Part shown: positions 16,224-27,339 of the stretch, piece after piece
Position numbering within the stretch: position 1 is the stretch's first letter
Layout of the letters: each line of letters starts with the position of its first letter
From: Sinomonas sp. R1AF57
Lineage (GTDB): Bacteria > Actinomycetota > Actinomycetes > Actinomycetales > Micrococcaceae
Direction: 5' to 3'
Length of the DNA stretch: 64,000 bases
Assembly (NCBI RefSeq): GCF_002224485.1
Contig: NZ_CP022463.1
Location: forward strand, 154,376-218,375
The notes under the pieces: generated by a model
Told to the model about the DNA's origin: nothing
The model's database searches: none
The model's input: only the letters and a program-made list of their open reading frames with translations
Program-made: the position numbers and the translations under genes

Positions 16224-17195
16224 ATGTCCACCGAATCCATCAAGCGACCCCTGCCCGCCGCGCACGCGACGGGCAGGGGCCCCGCCCCAGATCCCGCAGC
16301 CCGCAAGGGCCTGTCGCGCCGCAACCGCCCCCTCTGGATGCTCATCCCGGGCGGCGTGCTCATGGCCATCGTCATCATCGTCCCGATGGTCCTGGGCGTG
16401 TGGATGTCCCTCCTGGACCTCGACCAGTACTCGCTGCGCAAGTGGCTCTCGGCGCCGTTCATCGGCATCGAGAACTACATCGAGGCCATCACGCAGTCGG
16501 GCCTGCTGCGCTCGGTCTGGCTCAGCCTCTCGTACTCGCTCATCGCGATGGTCGTAACGGTCCCGCTCGGCGTCGCGGCCGCCGTCGCCACCCAGAATTC
16601 CTTCCGCGGACGCGCCGTCATCCGCTCGATCTTCCTGGTCCCCTACGTCCTGCCGACGTTCGTGGTCGCCACGGTGTGGCGGACGATGTTCCAGCCGGGC
16701 AGCGTGGTGGACAACGCGCTCCACGGCGTGGGCATCGAGGCGGGCCTGTGGCTCAATGGGCCCAACACCTACTGGGCCCTCGTCTTCGTCCAGATCTGGG
16801 CGTCCTGGCCGTTCATCTACCTCCTGGCCCTCGCCGGACTCCAGTCCGTGGACCACGAGGTGCACGAGGCGGCGGCCCTCGATGGCGCGCTGTGGTGGAA
16901 GAAGCTCCGCTACGTGGTCTTCCCCTACCTCAAGGGCCCCCTCTCGCTCGCGTTCCTCATCGGGATGCTGCACCACATCAACAACTTCACCCTCCCGTTC
17001 GTGCTCTTCGGCATCCCCGCCCCCCACGACATCGAGGTCCTGCCGATCCTGACCTACGTGACAAGCTTCCAGAGCTTCCGCTTTGGGCTCTCAGCCGCGA
17101 TGGCGGTCGTCTCGCTGGTCCTCATCGCCATCCCCCTGTTCATCTACCTGCGCGCCGTCCGGCTCGACGACGGCGAGAGCGGAGGCCGCAAGTGA
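16224..17195 (+). CDS. Carbohydrate ABC transporter permease (MalF type)
   Basis: This 323-residue permease has a 40-residue cytoplasmic tail, then GGVLMAIVIIVPMVLGVWMS as the first of six helices. The EAA loop is HEAAALDGALWWKKLRYVVF, at the usual place before the fifth helix. I prefer the ATG at 16224 over a GTG 9 bases upstream; neither has a strong ribosome site, which fits translation coupled to the binding-protein gene 13 bases upstream. It overlaps the next permease by 4 bases (GTGA). Confidence 0.9.
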   Translation: MSTESIKRPLPAAHATGRGPAPDPAARKGLSRRNRPLWMLIPGGVLMAIVIIVPMVLGVWMSLLDLDQYSLRKWLSAPFIGIENYIEAITQSGLLRSVWLSLSYSLIAMVVTVPLGVAAAVATQNSFRGRAVIRSIFLVPYVLPTFVVATVWRTMFQPGSVVDNALHGVGIEAGLWLNGPNTYWALVFVQIWASWPFIYLLALAGLQSVDHEVHEAAALDGALWWKKLRYVVFPYLKGPLSLAFLIGMLHHINNFTLPFVLFGIPAPHDIEVLPILTYVTSFQSFRFGLSAAMAVVSLVLIAIPLFIYLRAVRLDDGESGGRK

Positions 17196-18115
17196 GCGCC
17201 ACCCTCGACGTCCCCGCCATCGGGGCGCCCCACACAGTCGACCGGCCCGGTTCGCGCCAGCAGAGCGAGGTCACGCGTCTGCTGCCCACGTGGCTGCTCG
17301 CGTTCGTGGTCGCCGCCCTGTGCGCGTTCATCCTCGTCCCGATGCTCTACGTGTTCCTCGCCTCGCTCAACAACGACCTCAGCGTGGCGCGCGGGGACTT
17401 CTGGCCCGAGACGTTCAGCCTGGAGAACTACGCGAAGATCTGGACGAGCGTCGGCCTCGCGAACGGGCTGATGAACTCGGTGATCGTCGCGGGCCTCACG
17501 GCCGTCGTCTCGGCGATGCTCGCCGTCGCCACCGCGTACGTCCTGGTCCGGTACGAGTTCCGGGGGCGGCTCACGATGCTCCGCGGCCTCCTGGGCCTCC
17601 AGAGCATCCCGGGCACGCTCCTCGTGCTCCCGGTGTTCGTCCTGTACGCCTCCGCGGCGACGGCGCTCGGGATCCAGATCATCGGAACCTACTGGGGCCT
17701 CTTCCTCACGTACCTCACGTTCGCGCTGCCGTTCTCCACGTGGGTCATGGTCACCTACCTGCGCGGGCTCCCGCGCGAGCTCGAAGAGGCGGCGAGGATC
17801 GACGGCGCGAGCAACATGGGCATCCTGACGAAGATCATCCTTCCACTGAGCTGGCCCGGCATCATCGTCTCCGCCATCTTCGCGTTCCTGCTCGGGTGGA
17901 ACGACGTGCTCTTCGCCTCGGTCATGACCCGGCCCGAGACCCAGACCGCGGCAGTGGCGCTGCAGATCTTCGCCACGAGCACCGAGAGCGGTGCCGTCCC
18001 GTACTACGGCCAGATGATGGCGAGCGCCCTCGTGTGCGCCGCGCCCGTCGTGCTCCTGTACCTGTTCTTCCAGCGCTATCTAGTCGGCGGGCTGACCGCC
18101 GGGGGAGTGAAGTGA
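17192..18115 (+). CDS. Carbohydrate ABC transporter permease (MalG type)
   Basis: This 307-residue permease starts at a GTG overlapping the previous stop (GTGA), indicating translational coupling. There are six predicted helices, the first LLAFVVAALCAFILVPMLYV. The EAA loop is ELEEAARIDGASNMGILTKI, a near-canonical EAA---G. The C-terminus FFQRYLVGGLTAGGVK is the standard MalG-type ending. It pairs with the permease at 16224. One base separates it from the TIM-barrel gene that follows. Confidence 0.92.
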   Translation: MSATLDVPAIGAPHTVDRPGSRQQSEVTRLLPTWLLAFVVAALCAFILVPMLYVFLASLNNDLSVARGDFWPETFSLENYAKIWTSVGLANGLMNSVIVAGLTAVVSAMLAVATAYVLVRYEFRGRLTMLRGLLGLQSIPGTLLVLPVFVLYASAATALGIQIIGTYWGLFLTYLTFALPFSTWVMVTYLRGLPRELEEAARIDGASNMGILTKIILPLSWPGIIVSAIFAFLLGWNDVLFASVMTRPETQTAAVALQIFATSTESGAVPYYGQMMASALVCAAPVVLLYLFFQRYLVGGLTAGGVK

Positions 18116-18116
18116 C

Positions 18117-18980
18117 GTGACCGAACCATCCGCCACCGCACCGACCGGCACCGTCCGCTGGGACCTCTCCGGCTTCGGCGACGAGATCGACGCCGACCCC
18201 CGCGTCCAGGCGGCCGTCATGCGGGCCCTCGGCGCGAGCCACATCGAGGTCCGCAGCGCGTGGGGCACCAACATCGTGGACCTGTCCGAGGAGCAGCTCG
18301 CCGAGCTGAAGTCCGTCCTCGACGAGGCGGGTCTGAAGGTCTCCGCGATCGCCTCCCCGATCGGCAAGGTCGACGTCGCGCTCCCGGTCGACCACGAGGT
18401 CGAGCGCCTCGGGCGGGCCCTCCGCGCCGCCGAGGTCCTCGCCGCGCCCTACATCCGCATCTTCTCCTTCTACTACGAGGGCAAAGCCCCCGAGGAGGTC
18501 CGTGACGCGGTCATCGAACGCATGACGGCGCTCGCCCGTCGTGCCGAGGGCACGGGCGTCACGCTTGTGCACGAGAACGAGAAGGACATCTTCGGGGACA
18601 TCCCCGAGCGCGTCCATGACCTCGTCACGGCCGTGGACTCACCCGCGCTCAAGCTCGCGTGGGACCCGGCGAACTTCGTCCAGGTGGGCGTCAAGCCCTT
18701 CACGCAGGGCTACGAGCTCCTGCGCCCCCATGTGGCCTACCTCCAGGTGAAGGACGCCCTGTTCGCCGATGGCAGCGTGGTCCCGGCCGGCGAGGGCGAC
18801 GGCGAGGTGCTCGCCACTGTCGAGGCCCTGCGCGACAGCGGGTACACCGGCTTCGCCTCGCTCGAGCCGCACCTGGCGGAGGGCTTCGCCCTCGGGGGCT
18901 TCAGCGGGCCCTACGCGTTCGGCGTCGCCGCACGGGCCTTCGCGAAGGTCCTTGCGAGCGCGGGCGTCGAGGCCAACTGA
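18117..18980 (+). CDS. Sugar phosphate isomerase/epimerase-like TIM-barrel protein
   Basis: This 287-residue xylose-isomerase-like TIM barrel starts at GTG 18117, one base after the permease stop. The N-terminus WDLSGFGDEIDADP is typical of a subgroup linked to sugar ABC importers. Candidate metal ligands are in HIEVRSAW (Glu), GVTLVHENEKDIFGD (His/Glu), KLAWDPANFVQVG (Asp), VAYLQVKDA (Lys/Asp) and FASLEPH (Glu). It lies between an importer and glucuronate isomerase, so it probably epimerises or isomerises an imported uronate or keto derivative. Substrate not determinable from sequence. Confidence 0.85.
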   Translation: MTEPSATAPTGTVRWDLSGFGDEIDADPRVQAAVMRALGASHIEVRSAWGTNIVDLSEEQLAELKSVLDEAGLKVSAIASPIGKVDVALPVDHEVERLGRALRAAEVLAAPYIRIFSFYYEGKAPEEVRDAVIERMTALARRAEGTGVTLVHENEKDIFGDIPERVHDLVTAVDSPALKLAWDPANFVQVGVKPFTQGYELLRPHVAYLQVKDALFADGSVVPAGEGDGEVLATVEALRDSGYTGFASLEPHLAEGFALGGFSGPYAFGVAARAFAKVLASAGVEAN

Positions 18981-19013
18981 CCCACAGCCGACGAAACGAG
19001 AAGAAGAGGCACC

Positions 19014-20432
19014 ATGACTGAGTCGATCGCGGCCAACCCGGACCGCCTGCTCCCCGCCGACCCGGGCACCCGCGCGATCGCGCGGGAGCTGCTGGCCGAC
19101 GTCGAGAACCTTCCGATCATCTCCCCGCACGGGCACGTCCCCGCTGAGATGCTCGCGGAGGACACGCCGTTCCCCGACCCGACGGCACTCCTCGTGAGCC
19201 CGGACCACTACGTCACCCGCCTCATCCACGCCAACGGCACCCCGCTGGACCAGCTGCGCGTCGGCGGGACCGCCGAGGTCGACTCACGGACCGCGTGGCG
19301 GAAGTTCGCCGAAGCGTGGCCCCTCTTCGACGGCACAGCCTCCGGCTACTGGCTCCGCAGCGAGTTCGAGCACGTCTTCGGCCTGCCCGCCGAGACGGTG
19401 GACTCCTTCGGGGCGGACACCGCGGACGCCGTCTACGACGCGATCGCGGCCAAGCTCGCAGAACCGTCGTTCCGCCCGCGCCAGCTGTTCAAGGACTTCG
19501 GCATCGAGGTCCTCGCCACGACCGACGACCCGCTCGACTCGCTCGAGGCCCACACGCTCCTGGCCAAGGACGAGACGTTCCCCGGGCGCGTCCTGCCGAC
19601 CTTCCGGCCCGATCCGTACCTCAACATCGCCCACCCTGAGTGGGCCGAGCGCGTGGACCGGATCACCGCGGAGGCGGGCGACGGCGTCGAGGGCTATGCA
19701 GGCTACCTGCGCGCCCTCGAGAACCGCCGGCGGTACTTCGTGGAGCGCGGGGCTGTCTCCGCGGACCACGGCGTCCGCACGCCGCTCACCCTCAAGCTCG
19801 AGCGCCGCGAGGCCGAGGCGCTGTTCGCCAAGGCCCGCCGCGGCGAGGCCACCGCTGCCGACCGCGACGCGTTCGAGGGCCACATGATGTACGAGATGGC
19901 CCGCATGAGCGTCGACGACGGACTCGTCATGACGGTCCATCCCGGCTCCTTCCGCAACCATCACACCGCGACCTTCGAGAGGTTCGGGGCGGACACCGGC
20001 CACGACATCCCGTTCGCGATCGGCTACACCGAGGGCATCCGGCCGCTCCTGCAGGATTTCGGGACGGCCAAGGACTTCCACCTCGTCCTGTTCACGCTGG
20101 ACGAGACCGTGTTCAGCCGGGAGCTAGCCCCGCTCGCCGGGTTCTACCCGTCCGTGTACGTCGGCGCGCCGTGGTGGTTCCTCGACGCTCCCGACTCGAT
20201 CCAGCGGTTCCGCTCCGCCGTGACCGAGACGACCGGCTTCACCCGCACGTCCGGCTTCATCGACGACACCCGCGCCTTCTGCTCGATCCCCGCCCGACAC
20301 AACATGAGCCGCCGCGTGGATGCGAGCTTCCTCGCCCGCCTGGTGGCCGAGCACCGCATCACCGAGTCGCGGGCCCACGAGATTATCCGCGACCTCGTCG
20401 ACGGATCGCCGCGCCGCGTCTTCAAGCTGTAG
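19014..20432 (+). CDS. uxaC: Glucuronate isomerase (uronate isomerase)
   Basis: The enzyme interconverts D-glucuronate and D-fructuronate (and galacturonate and tagaturonate). The 472-residue protein has the amidohydrolase-superfamily start SPHGHVPAEM (HGH at residues 39-41), the block MTVHPGSFRNHH, YVGAPWWFLDAPDSIQRF and the C-terminal FTRTSGFIDDTRAFCSIPAR with its conserved Asp/Arg. Length matches UxaC (E. coli 470). GAAGAGG precedes the ATG. It lies in the operator-C operon, 12 bases upstream of the fructuronate-type reductase that uses its product. Together with ManD and UidA this fixes the island as a glucuronate pathway. Confidence 0.95.
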   Translation: MTESIAANPDRLLPADPGTRAIARELLADVENLPIISPHGHVPAEMLAEDTPFPDPTALLVSPDHYVTRLIHANGTPLDQLRVGGTAEVDSRTAWRKFAEAWPLFDGTASGYWLRSEFEHVFGLPAETVDSFGADTADAVYDAIAAKLAEPSFRPRQLFKDFGIEVLATTDDPLDSLEAHTLLAKDETFPGRVLPTFRPDPYLNIAHPEWAERVDRITAEAGDGVEGYAGYLRALENRRRYFVERGAVSADHGVRTPLTLKLERREAEALFAKARRGEATAADRDAFEGHMMYEMARMSVDDGLVMTVHPGSFRNHHTATFERFGADTGHDIPFAIGYTEGIRPLLQDFGTAKDFHLVLFTLDETVFSRELAPLAGFYPSVYVGAPWWFLDAPDSIQRFRSAVTETTGFTRTSGFIDDTRAFCSIPARHNMSRRVDASFLARLVAEHRITESRAHEIIRDLVDGSPRRVFKL

Positions 20433-20444
20433 AGGAGTACGACC

Positions 20445-21797
20445 ATGTCCGAGAAGACCGCCGCCGCGCCGCAGGGTGCGGCCCAGACCGGGGAGCCGCT
20501 TCCGCTGCTCGGCCGCAAGGGCGTGCCTGCGCCCCCGGTGCGGATCGTGCACCTGGGGCTGGGTGCGTTCCACCGCTCGCACCAGGCCTGGTTCACCGCC
20601 CACGCCTCGGACGCCGCGGAGTGGGGCATCGCCTCGTTCACGGGCCGCCGCCCCGACGCGGCCGTGACGCTCGCCGCCCAGGACGGGCTCTACACGCTCG
20701 TCGAGCGCGGGGGCGACGGCGACCGGTTCGAGGTGGTCGGCTCGATCGCCGAGGCGGTCGACGGCGCCGACGTCGCCCGGCTCAACGAACTCCTCTCCTC
20801 GCCCAGCACCGCGATCGTTACCCTGACCGTCACCGAGGCCGTCTACGAGAAGGACGACGCCGACTCGCCCCTCGGGCGGCTCGTGCGAGGCCTCGCGGCG
20901 CGCCGGGACGCGGGAGCCGGGCCGATCGCCGTCGTGAGCTGCGACAACGTGGCCGGCAACGGTGAGGTCGCCGAGGCGGCCGTGTGCCGGATCGCGGAGG
21001 GGATCGACGTCGGCCTGGCGGGCTGGGTCCGCGAGCATGTGAGCTTCGTGGGGACGTCCGTGGACAGGATCACGCCGCGGACGACTCCGGAGGACGTCGC
21101 CGAGGTGGCCGCCCAATGCGGCTACCGGGACGAGTCCCCGGTGGTCGCCGAGCCGTTCGCGAACTGGATCCTCTCGGGCGAGTTCCCCGCCGGCCGCCCC
21201 CGCTGGGAGGATGCCGGTGCCCAGTTCGTCGACGACATCGAGGCGTTCGAGAACCGGAAGCTGTGGCTCCTGAACGGCGCGCACTCGCTCCTGGCCTACG
21301 CAGGCCAGCTCCGCGGCCACGCGACCGTGGCCGAGGCGCTCGCGGATTCAGAGTGCCGCGAGGCGATGGAGGCGTTCTGGGACGAGGCCGAGCGGCACCT
21401 GACGCTCCCGGAGCTGGGCGTCCCGGCGTACCGGCAGGCGCTCCTGGACCGCTTCGCCAATCCGCGGATCGCGCATCACCTCGCCCAGATCGCTGCCGAC
21501 GGGACGACCAAGCTGCGCATGCGCGCGGTCCCGGTCCTGGCCGCGGAGCAGGCGGACGGGCGCAGCGGAGTGGCGGCGGCGCGCATGATTGCTGCGTGGA
21601 TGGACTTCGTCGCCGCCTCGGCGGGCAGCGGAGGCGACTTCCAGGATCCGCAGAGGGAGCAGATCCTCGCTGCCGTCGGCCTCGAAGGACGGGACCGGAC
21701 GGCGGCGCTCCTTGGGCTGGTCGCCCCGGAGCTCGTCGACGATTCGCCCGTCGTGGACCGCATCGACGCCCTGCGGGGCTCGTTGACCCGCTCCTGA
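20445..21797 (+). CDS. uxuB: Mannitol dehydrogenase-family oxidoreductase, probable fructuronate reductase
   Basis: This 450-residue long-chain dehydrogenase has the N-terminal nucleotide-binding block VRIVHLGLGAFHRSHQAWF and the catalytic segment ENRKLWLLNGAHSLLAY (Lys, Asn and His of the polyol dehydrogenase site). It also has AEPFANWILSGEFPAGRP, a block shared by mannonate oxidoreductases. The family also includes mannitol and tagaturonate reductases. I choose fructuronate reductase because the gene follows uxaC by 12 bases and is next to the mannonate dehydratase, giving the order isomerase-reductase-dehydratase. It would reduce D-fructuronate to D-mannonate with NADH. It is the last gene of the operator-C operon. 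Confidence 0.85.
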   Translation: MSEKTAAAPQGAAQTGEPLPLLGRKGVPAPPVRIVHLGLGAFHRSHQAWFTAHASDAAEWGIASFTGRRPDAAVTLAAQDGLYTLVERGGDGDRFEVVGSIAEAVDGADVARLNELLSSPSTAIVTLTVTEAVYEKDDADSPLGRLVRGLAARRDAGAGPIAVVSCDNVAGNGEVAEAAVCRIAEGIDVGLAGWVREHVSFVGTSVDRITPRTTPEDVAEVAAQCGYRDESPVVAEPFANWILSGEFPAGRPRWEDAGAQFVDDIEAFENRKLWLLNGAHSLLAYAGQLRGHATVAEALADSECREAMEAFWDEAERHLTLPELGVPAYRQALLDRFANPRIAHHLAQIAADGTTKLRMRAVPVLAAEQADGRSGVAAARMIAAWMDFVAASAGSGGDFQDPQREQILAAVGLEGRDRTAALLGLVAPELVDDSPVVDRIDALRGSLTRS

Positions 21798-21814
21798 CAG
21801 GGCGGCATCAAGTT

Positions 21815-21863
21815 GGCAATTTGCTGCAACCGATTGCCATACCTGTTGCAGCCGTTCTAGGCT
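21815..21863 (+). promoter_or_regulatory. Uronate LacI-type operator/promoter D
   Basis: Half-site GGCAA at 21815 is 10 bases before the palindrome TGCAACCGATTGCC (21825-21838; first base degenerate). The -35 TTGCCA (21834-21839), an 18-base spacer and -10 TAGGCT (21858-21863) drive manD, 58 bases downstream. Confidence 0.84.
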
Positions 21864-21921
21864 GGAAAAAGCAGCTGACGCTGACGCAGCCCTGTAGCCC
21901 CCGCAGTGAAAGGAAGCGACG

Positions 21922-23151
21922 ATGAAGATCGTCTCCGCCGAAGTCTTCGTGACGAGCCCGACGCGCAACTTCGTGACCCTGAAGATCACCACCGACGAGG
22001 GCATCACGGGCATCGGCGATGCGACGCTCAACGGGCGCGAGCTCGCCGTGGCCGCGTACCTCAAGGAGCATGTCGCCCAGCTGCTCGTAGGCCGGGACCC
22101 GCATCGCATCGAGGACACGTGGCAGTTCCTCTACCGCTCCTCGTACTGGCGCCGCGGCCCGGTGACGATGGCCGCGATCGCGGCCGTGGACATGGCCCTG
22201 TGGGACATCAAGGGCAAGGTCGCCGGCCTGCCCGTCTACCAGCTCCTCGGCGGAGCGTCGCGCAATGGGCTGCGGGCGTACGGCCACGCCTCGGGCACCG
22301 ACATCCCCTCGCTCTTCGACTCCATCCGCGAGCACCTCGAGCTCGGCTACAAGTCGATCCGCGTCCAGACCGCCATTCCGGGCATCAAGGCCGTCTACGG
22401 CGTCGCCGCCCAGGCGCAGTCCTCGGGTGAGCGCTACGACTACGAGCCGGCCGGCCGCGGCGCCTACCCGCAGGAGGAGGACTGGGACACGCGCGCCTAC
22501 CTGCGCCACCTTCCCACTGTCTTCGAGGCCGTCCGCAACGAGTTCGGCCCCGAGATCCCCCTCCTGCACGACGGCCACCACCGCATGACTCCCATCCAGG
22601 CGGCCAAGCTCGGCAAGGCACTCGAGCCCTACGACCTGTTCTGGCTCGAGGACTGCACCCCTGCGGAGAACCAGGAGGCCCTCCGCCTGGTCCGCCAGCA
22701 CACGACGACGCCGCTCGCCACCGGCGAGATCTTCAACACCGTGTGGGACTTCCAGACGCTCATCAAGGAGCAGCTGATCGACTACGTCCGTGCAGCCTCC
22801 ACCCACTTCGGCGGCATCTCGCCGCTGAAGAAGGTCATGGACTTCGCGGCGCAGTACCAGATCAAGTCCGGCTTCCACGGGCCTACCGACATCTCCCCGG
22901 TCGGCTTCGCCGCGCAGCTGCACGTGGGCCTCGCGATCCACAACTACGGCATCCAGGAGTACATGCAGCACTCCGAGAAGACCAACACCGTCTTCGAGCA
23001 GTCCATGACGTTCACCGACGGCTACCTGCACCCGGGCGACAAGCCGGGACTCGGCGTCGAGTTCAACGAGGAGGCGGCGAACTCGTTCCCGTACCAGCAG
23101 GCCTACCTGCCGTACAACCGCCTCATCGACGGCACCGTCCACGATTGGTGA
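21922..23151 (+). CDS. manD: D-mannonate dehydratase, enolase superfamily (ManD/RspA)
   Basis: The enzyme converts D-mannonate to 2-keto-3-deoxygluconate. The 409-residue protein belongs to the ManD/RspA group of the enolase superfamily, not to the UxuA family. It shows the ManD-specific [18 protein letters not shown] (catalytic Arg and Tyr), [11 protein letters not shown] (Asp ligand and catalytic His), [12 protein letters not shown] (Glu) and [12 protein letters not shown] (Glu). Characterised ManD-type proteins vary in efficiency and some also dehydrate gluconate. Its position directly after uxaC and the reductase supports the catabolic mannonate role. It has its own promoter with operator D and overlaps the kinase gene by 4 bases. 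Confidence 0.92.
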   Translation: MKIVSAEVFVTSPTRNFVTLKITTDEGITGIGDATLNGRELAVAAYLKEHVAQLLVGRDPHRIEDTWQFLYRSSYWRRGPVTMAAIAAVDMALWDIKGKVAGLPVYQLLGGASRNGLRAYGHASGTDIPSLFDSIREHLELGYKSIRVQTAIPGIKAVYGVAAQAQSSGERYDYEPAGRGAYPQEEDWDTRAYLRHLPTVFEAVRNEFGPEIPLLHDGHHRMTPIQAAKLGKALEPYDLFWLEDCTPAENQEALRLVRQHTTTPLATGEIFNTVWDFQTLIKEQLIDYVRAASTHFGGISPLKKVMDFAAQYQIKSGFHGPTDISPVGFAAQLHVGLAIHNYGIQEYMQHSEKTNTVFEQSMTFTDGYLHPGDKPGLGVEFNEEAANSFPYQQAYLPYNRLIDGTVHDW

Positions 23152-23675
23152 CCCGCGACGTGTCCGGCACTGCTGAGCCCGTGTTCCGGGTGATCGCCAT
23201 GGGTGTCTCCGGCTCGGGCAAGAGCACCGTCGGCGAGCTCCTCGCGAAGGAGCTCGGCGGTGAGTTCTTCGACGGCGACGACCTCCACCCGGCGGCCAAC
23301 GTCGCCAAGATGGCCGCGGGGATCCCGCTGGACGACGCCGACCGCGCACCGTGGCTTCGCGCCGTCGCCGAGCGCCTGGCCGCCGGGGAGGGGACCACGG
23401 TGGTCGGCTGCAGCGCGCTCAAGCGCTCCTACCGGGACATCATCCGGGCGAGGGTCCCCGAGGTCGCCTTCGTGCACCTGCACGGCAGCCGCGAACTGCT
23501 CGCCGAGCGCATGGCACGGCGGAGCGAGCACTTCATGCCCGTCTCGCTCCTGGAGTCGCAGCTCGCGACCCTCGAAGACCTGGGCCCGGACGAGCGGGGA
23601 GCCGTCTACGACATCGCCGAGCAGCCCGCCGAGATCGCCCACGAGGCGGCAGAGTGGCTCCGCGCCTCCGTCTAG
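23148..23675 (+). CDS. gntK: Gluconokinase-family carbohydrate kinase
   Basis: This 175-residue P-loop kinase has [12 protein letters not shown] as Walker [21 protein letters not shown] (the gluconate kinase signature, including DGDDLHP), the lid-type RDIIRARVP and [12 protein letters not shown]. By family it phosphorylates D-gluconate at C6. The start is a GTG overlapping the manD stop (GTGA), so it is co-translated with mannonate dehydratase. That position is odd, because the product of ManD is 2-keto-3-deoxygluconate, whose usual kinase is a PfkB-family KdgK. Either gluconate is co-metabolised, or this enzyme has taken over the keto-deoxy acid. Sequence alone favours gluconate. Confidence 0.88.
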   Translation: MTRDVSGTAEPVFRVIAMGVSGSGKSTVGELLAKELGGEFFDGDDLHPAANVAKMAAGIPLDDADRAPWLRAVAERLAAGEGTTVVGCSALKRSYRDIIRARVPEVAFVHLHGSRELLAERMARRSEHFMPVSLLESQLATLEDLGPDERGAVYDIAEQPAEIAHEAAEWLRASV

Positions 23676-23676
23676 G

Positions 23677-25705
<2,029 letters not shown>

Positions 25706-25729
25706 GGCCTGGAGAGCACGACAAGGACC

Positions 25730-27163
25730 ATGACAATGACGTCTTCGACCACGGCACCGGCCAAGGGCCCGGGCAAGCTGCCCCTCACGTCGATCATCGG
25801 CTACGGGGCCGGCGACGCCGCGAACAACCTCGCCTTCACCACGACGGTGATGTTCCTGCTCGTCTACTACACGGACGTCGCCGGGATCTCGGCTGCCGCG
25901 GCGGGCACCCTCTTCCTCGTGGTGCGCGTGTTCGACGCCTTCGCAGACCTCTTCGCGGGCCGGCTGGTGGACCGCACCTACACGAAGCGGTGGGGCAAGT
26001 TCCGCCCGTTCATCCTGTTCGGCTCGCTGCCGCTCATGGTGCTGACGTTCCTGAACTTCCACATCCCCCAGATCGGGGAGGGCGGCAAGCTCGCCTACGC
26101 GTACATCCTGTACGCGGCCATGGGACTGGCCTACTCCCTCGTGAACATCCCCTTCGGCTCGATGGCCGCCTCGATGACGCAGCTGCCCAAGGAGCGCGCC
26201 AAGCTCGCCTCGGCCCGCACGATCGGCGCGCTGATGGTCTCCTCGGCCCTGGGCATCTTCGTGGCCCCGCTGCTCAAGGCCGGCACCGACCTCCAGGCCG
26301 TCTTCACGGCCCTCACCATCGTGTTCATGGTCGTGGGCGTCGCGCTGTACCTGTTCACGTTCTTCACCGCGCGGGAGCGCGTGGTCCGCGAGGTCCCGAA
26401 GGTCTCGTTCAAGCAGAGCATGGCCACCCTCAAGGGCAACAAGCCGCTGCTCATGCTGTGCCTGTCGTCGCTGCTGTTCCTCTCGGGGCAGCTCTCCCTC
26501 ACCACGGTGCAGCTGTACTACTTCCGCGACGCGCTGCGGCACCTCGAGCTCGTCCCGGTGCTCGCGATCGTGCAGCTCATTGAGACGTTCGTGCTCTCCG
26601 CGGTCATCCCGCTGCTCGTGCAGCGCGTGGGCAAGCGACCCCTGTACATTGCGCTGACCGGCGTCACGCTGGTGGGGGGTCTCATCATCATGTTCACGCC
26701 CGTCTCCGTCGTGTGGCTCGGCTTCGTCGGCTTCGCCGTCGCCATGGCGGGCATCGCCGGCGTCAACATCGTGGTGTGGGCCCTCGAGGCGGACACCGTC
26801 GAGTACGGCGAGTGGAAGACCGGGGTCCGCTCCGAGGGCATCATCTACTCGCTGTTCTCCTTCACCCGCAAGACCGGCCAGGCCGTGGGCGGCGCGCTCG
26901 CCGCCTACGTCATCGGGATCGCGGGCTACGACGGCAAGGCCGCCGAGCAGACCGCCCAGGCTGTGACGGGCATCCAGATCGCCGCGGGCCTCATCCCGGG
27001 CGCGCTCGCCGTCGCTGCCGGAGCGATCATGTTCTTCTACCAGCTCACGGACGACCGCTTCGCGAAGATCGTCGCCGAGATCCGCGAGCGGCACGTGCAG
27101 GCCGGCGCGGGCATCGGTGCCGATGCGGACACGGTCGCCCGGCACTCCCAGACCGACCACTAG
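25730..27163 (+). CDS. uidB: GPH-family sugar:cation symporter, probable glucuronide carrier
   Basis: This 477-residue, 12-helix carrier of the glycoside-pentoside-hexuronide (MelB/UidB) family has the cation-site N-terminus [16 protein letters not shown], the cytoplasmic loop [18 protein letters not shown] (DRT-x-T-RWGKFRP, a hallmark of the family) and [20 protein letters not shown] between helices 9 and 10. It starts 24 bases after uidA and shares its promoter, so glucuronide uptake and hydrolysis are coupled. A strong terminator follows. MelB-like glycoside specificity is possible but context favours glucuronides. Confidence 0.92.
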   Translation: MTMTSSTTAPAKGPGKLPLTSIIGYGAGDAANNLAFTTTVMFLLVYYTDVAGISAAAAGTLFLVVRVFDAFADLFAGRLVDRTYTKRWGKFRPFILFGSLPLMVLTFLNFHIPQIGEGGKLAYAYILYAAMGLAYSLVNIPFGSMAASMTQLPKERAKLASARTIGALMVSSALGIFVAPLLKAGTDLQAVFTALTIVFMVVGVALYLFTFFTARERVVREVPKVSFKQSMATLKGNKPLLMLCLSSLLFLSGQLSLTTVQLYYFRDALRHLELVPVLAIVQLIETFVLSAVIPLLVQRVGKRPLYIALTGVTLVGGLIIMFTPVSVVWLGFVGFAVAMAGIAGVNIVVWALEADTVEYGEWKTGVRSEGIIYSLFSFTRKTGQAVGGALAAYVIGIAGYDGKAAEQTAQAVTGIQIAAGLIPGALAVAAGAIMFFYQLTDDRFAKIVAEIRERHVQAGAGIGADADTVARHSQTDH

Positions 27164-27186
27164 ACGCGGCGACCCTGCCCCAGCGC

Positions 27187-27232
27187 AAGGGCGGGCGACG
27201 ACGGAACCCACCTTCCGCCGTCGCCCGCCCTT
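27187..27232 (+). terminator. Intrinsic terminator of the uidA-uidB operon
   Basis: An 18-bp stem (27187-27204 with 27215-27232, one A-C mismatch) has a 10-base loop aacccacctt and is followed by cgttt. It lies 23 bases after the uidB stop. The right arm holds ccgccgtcg, a partial form of the recurring terminator motif. Confidence 0.85.
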
Positions 27233-27339
27233 CGTTTCGGGAATGTTACGGCGGGTACCGCGTGTTAACTGGACATTTACCGTCCGGATGTTTTGGATGT
27301 GTGCACTGGAGAAAACACCGGACTCAGGAAGAGAGTCAG

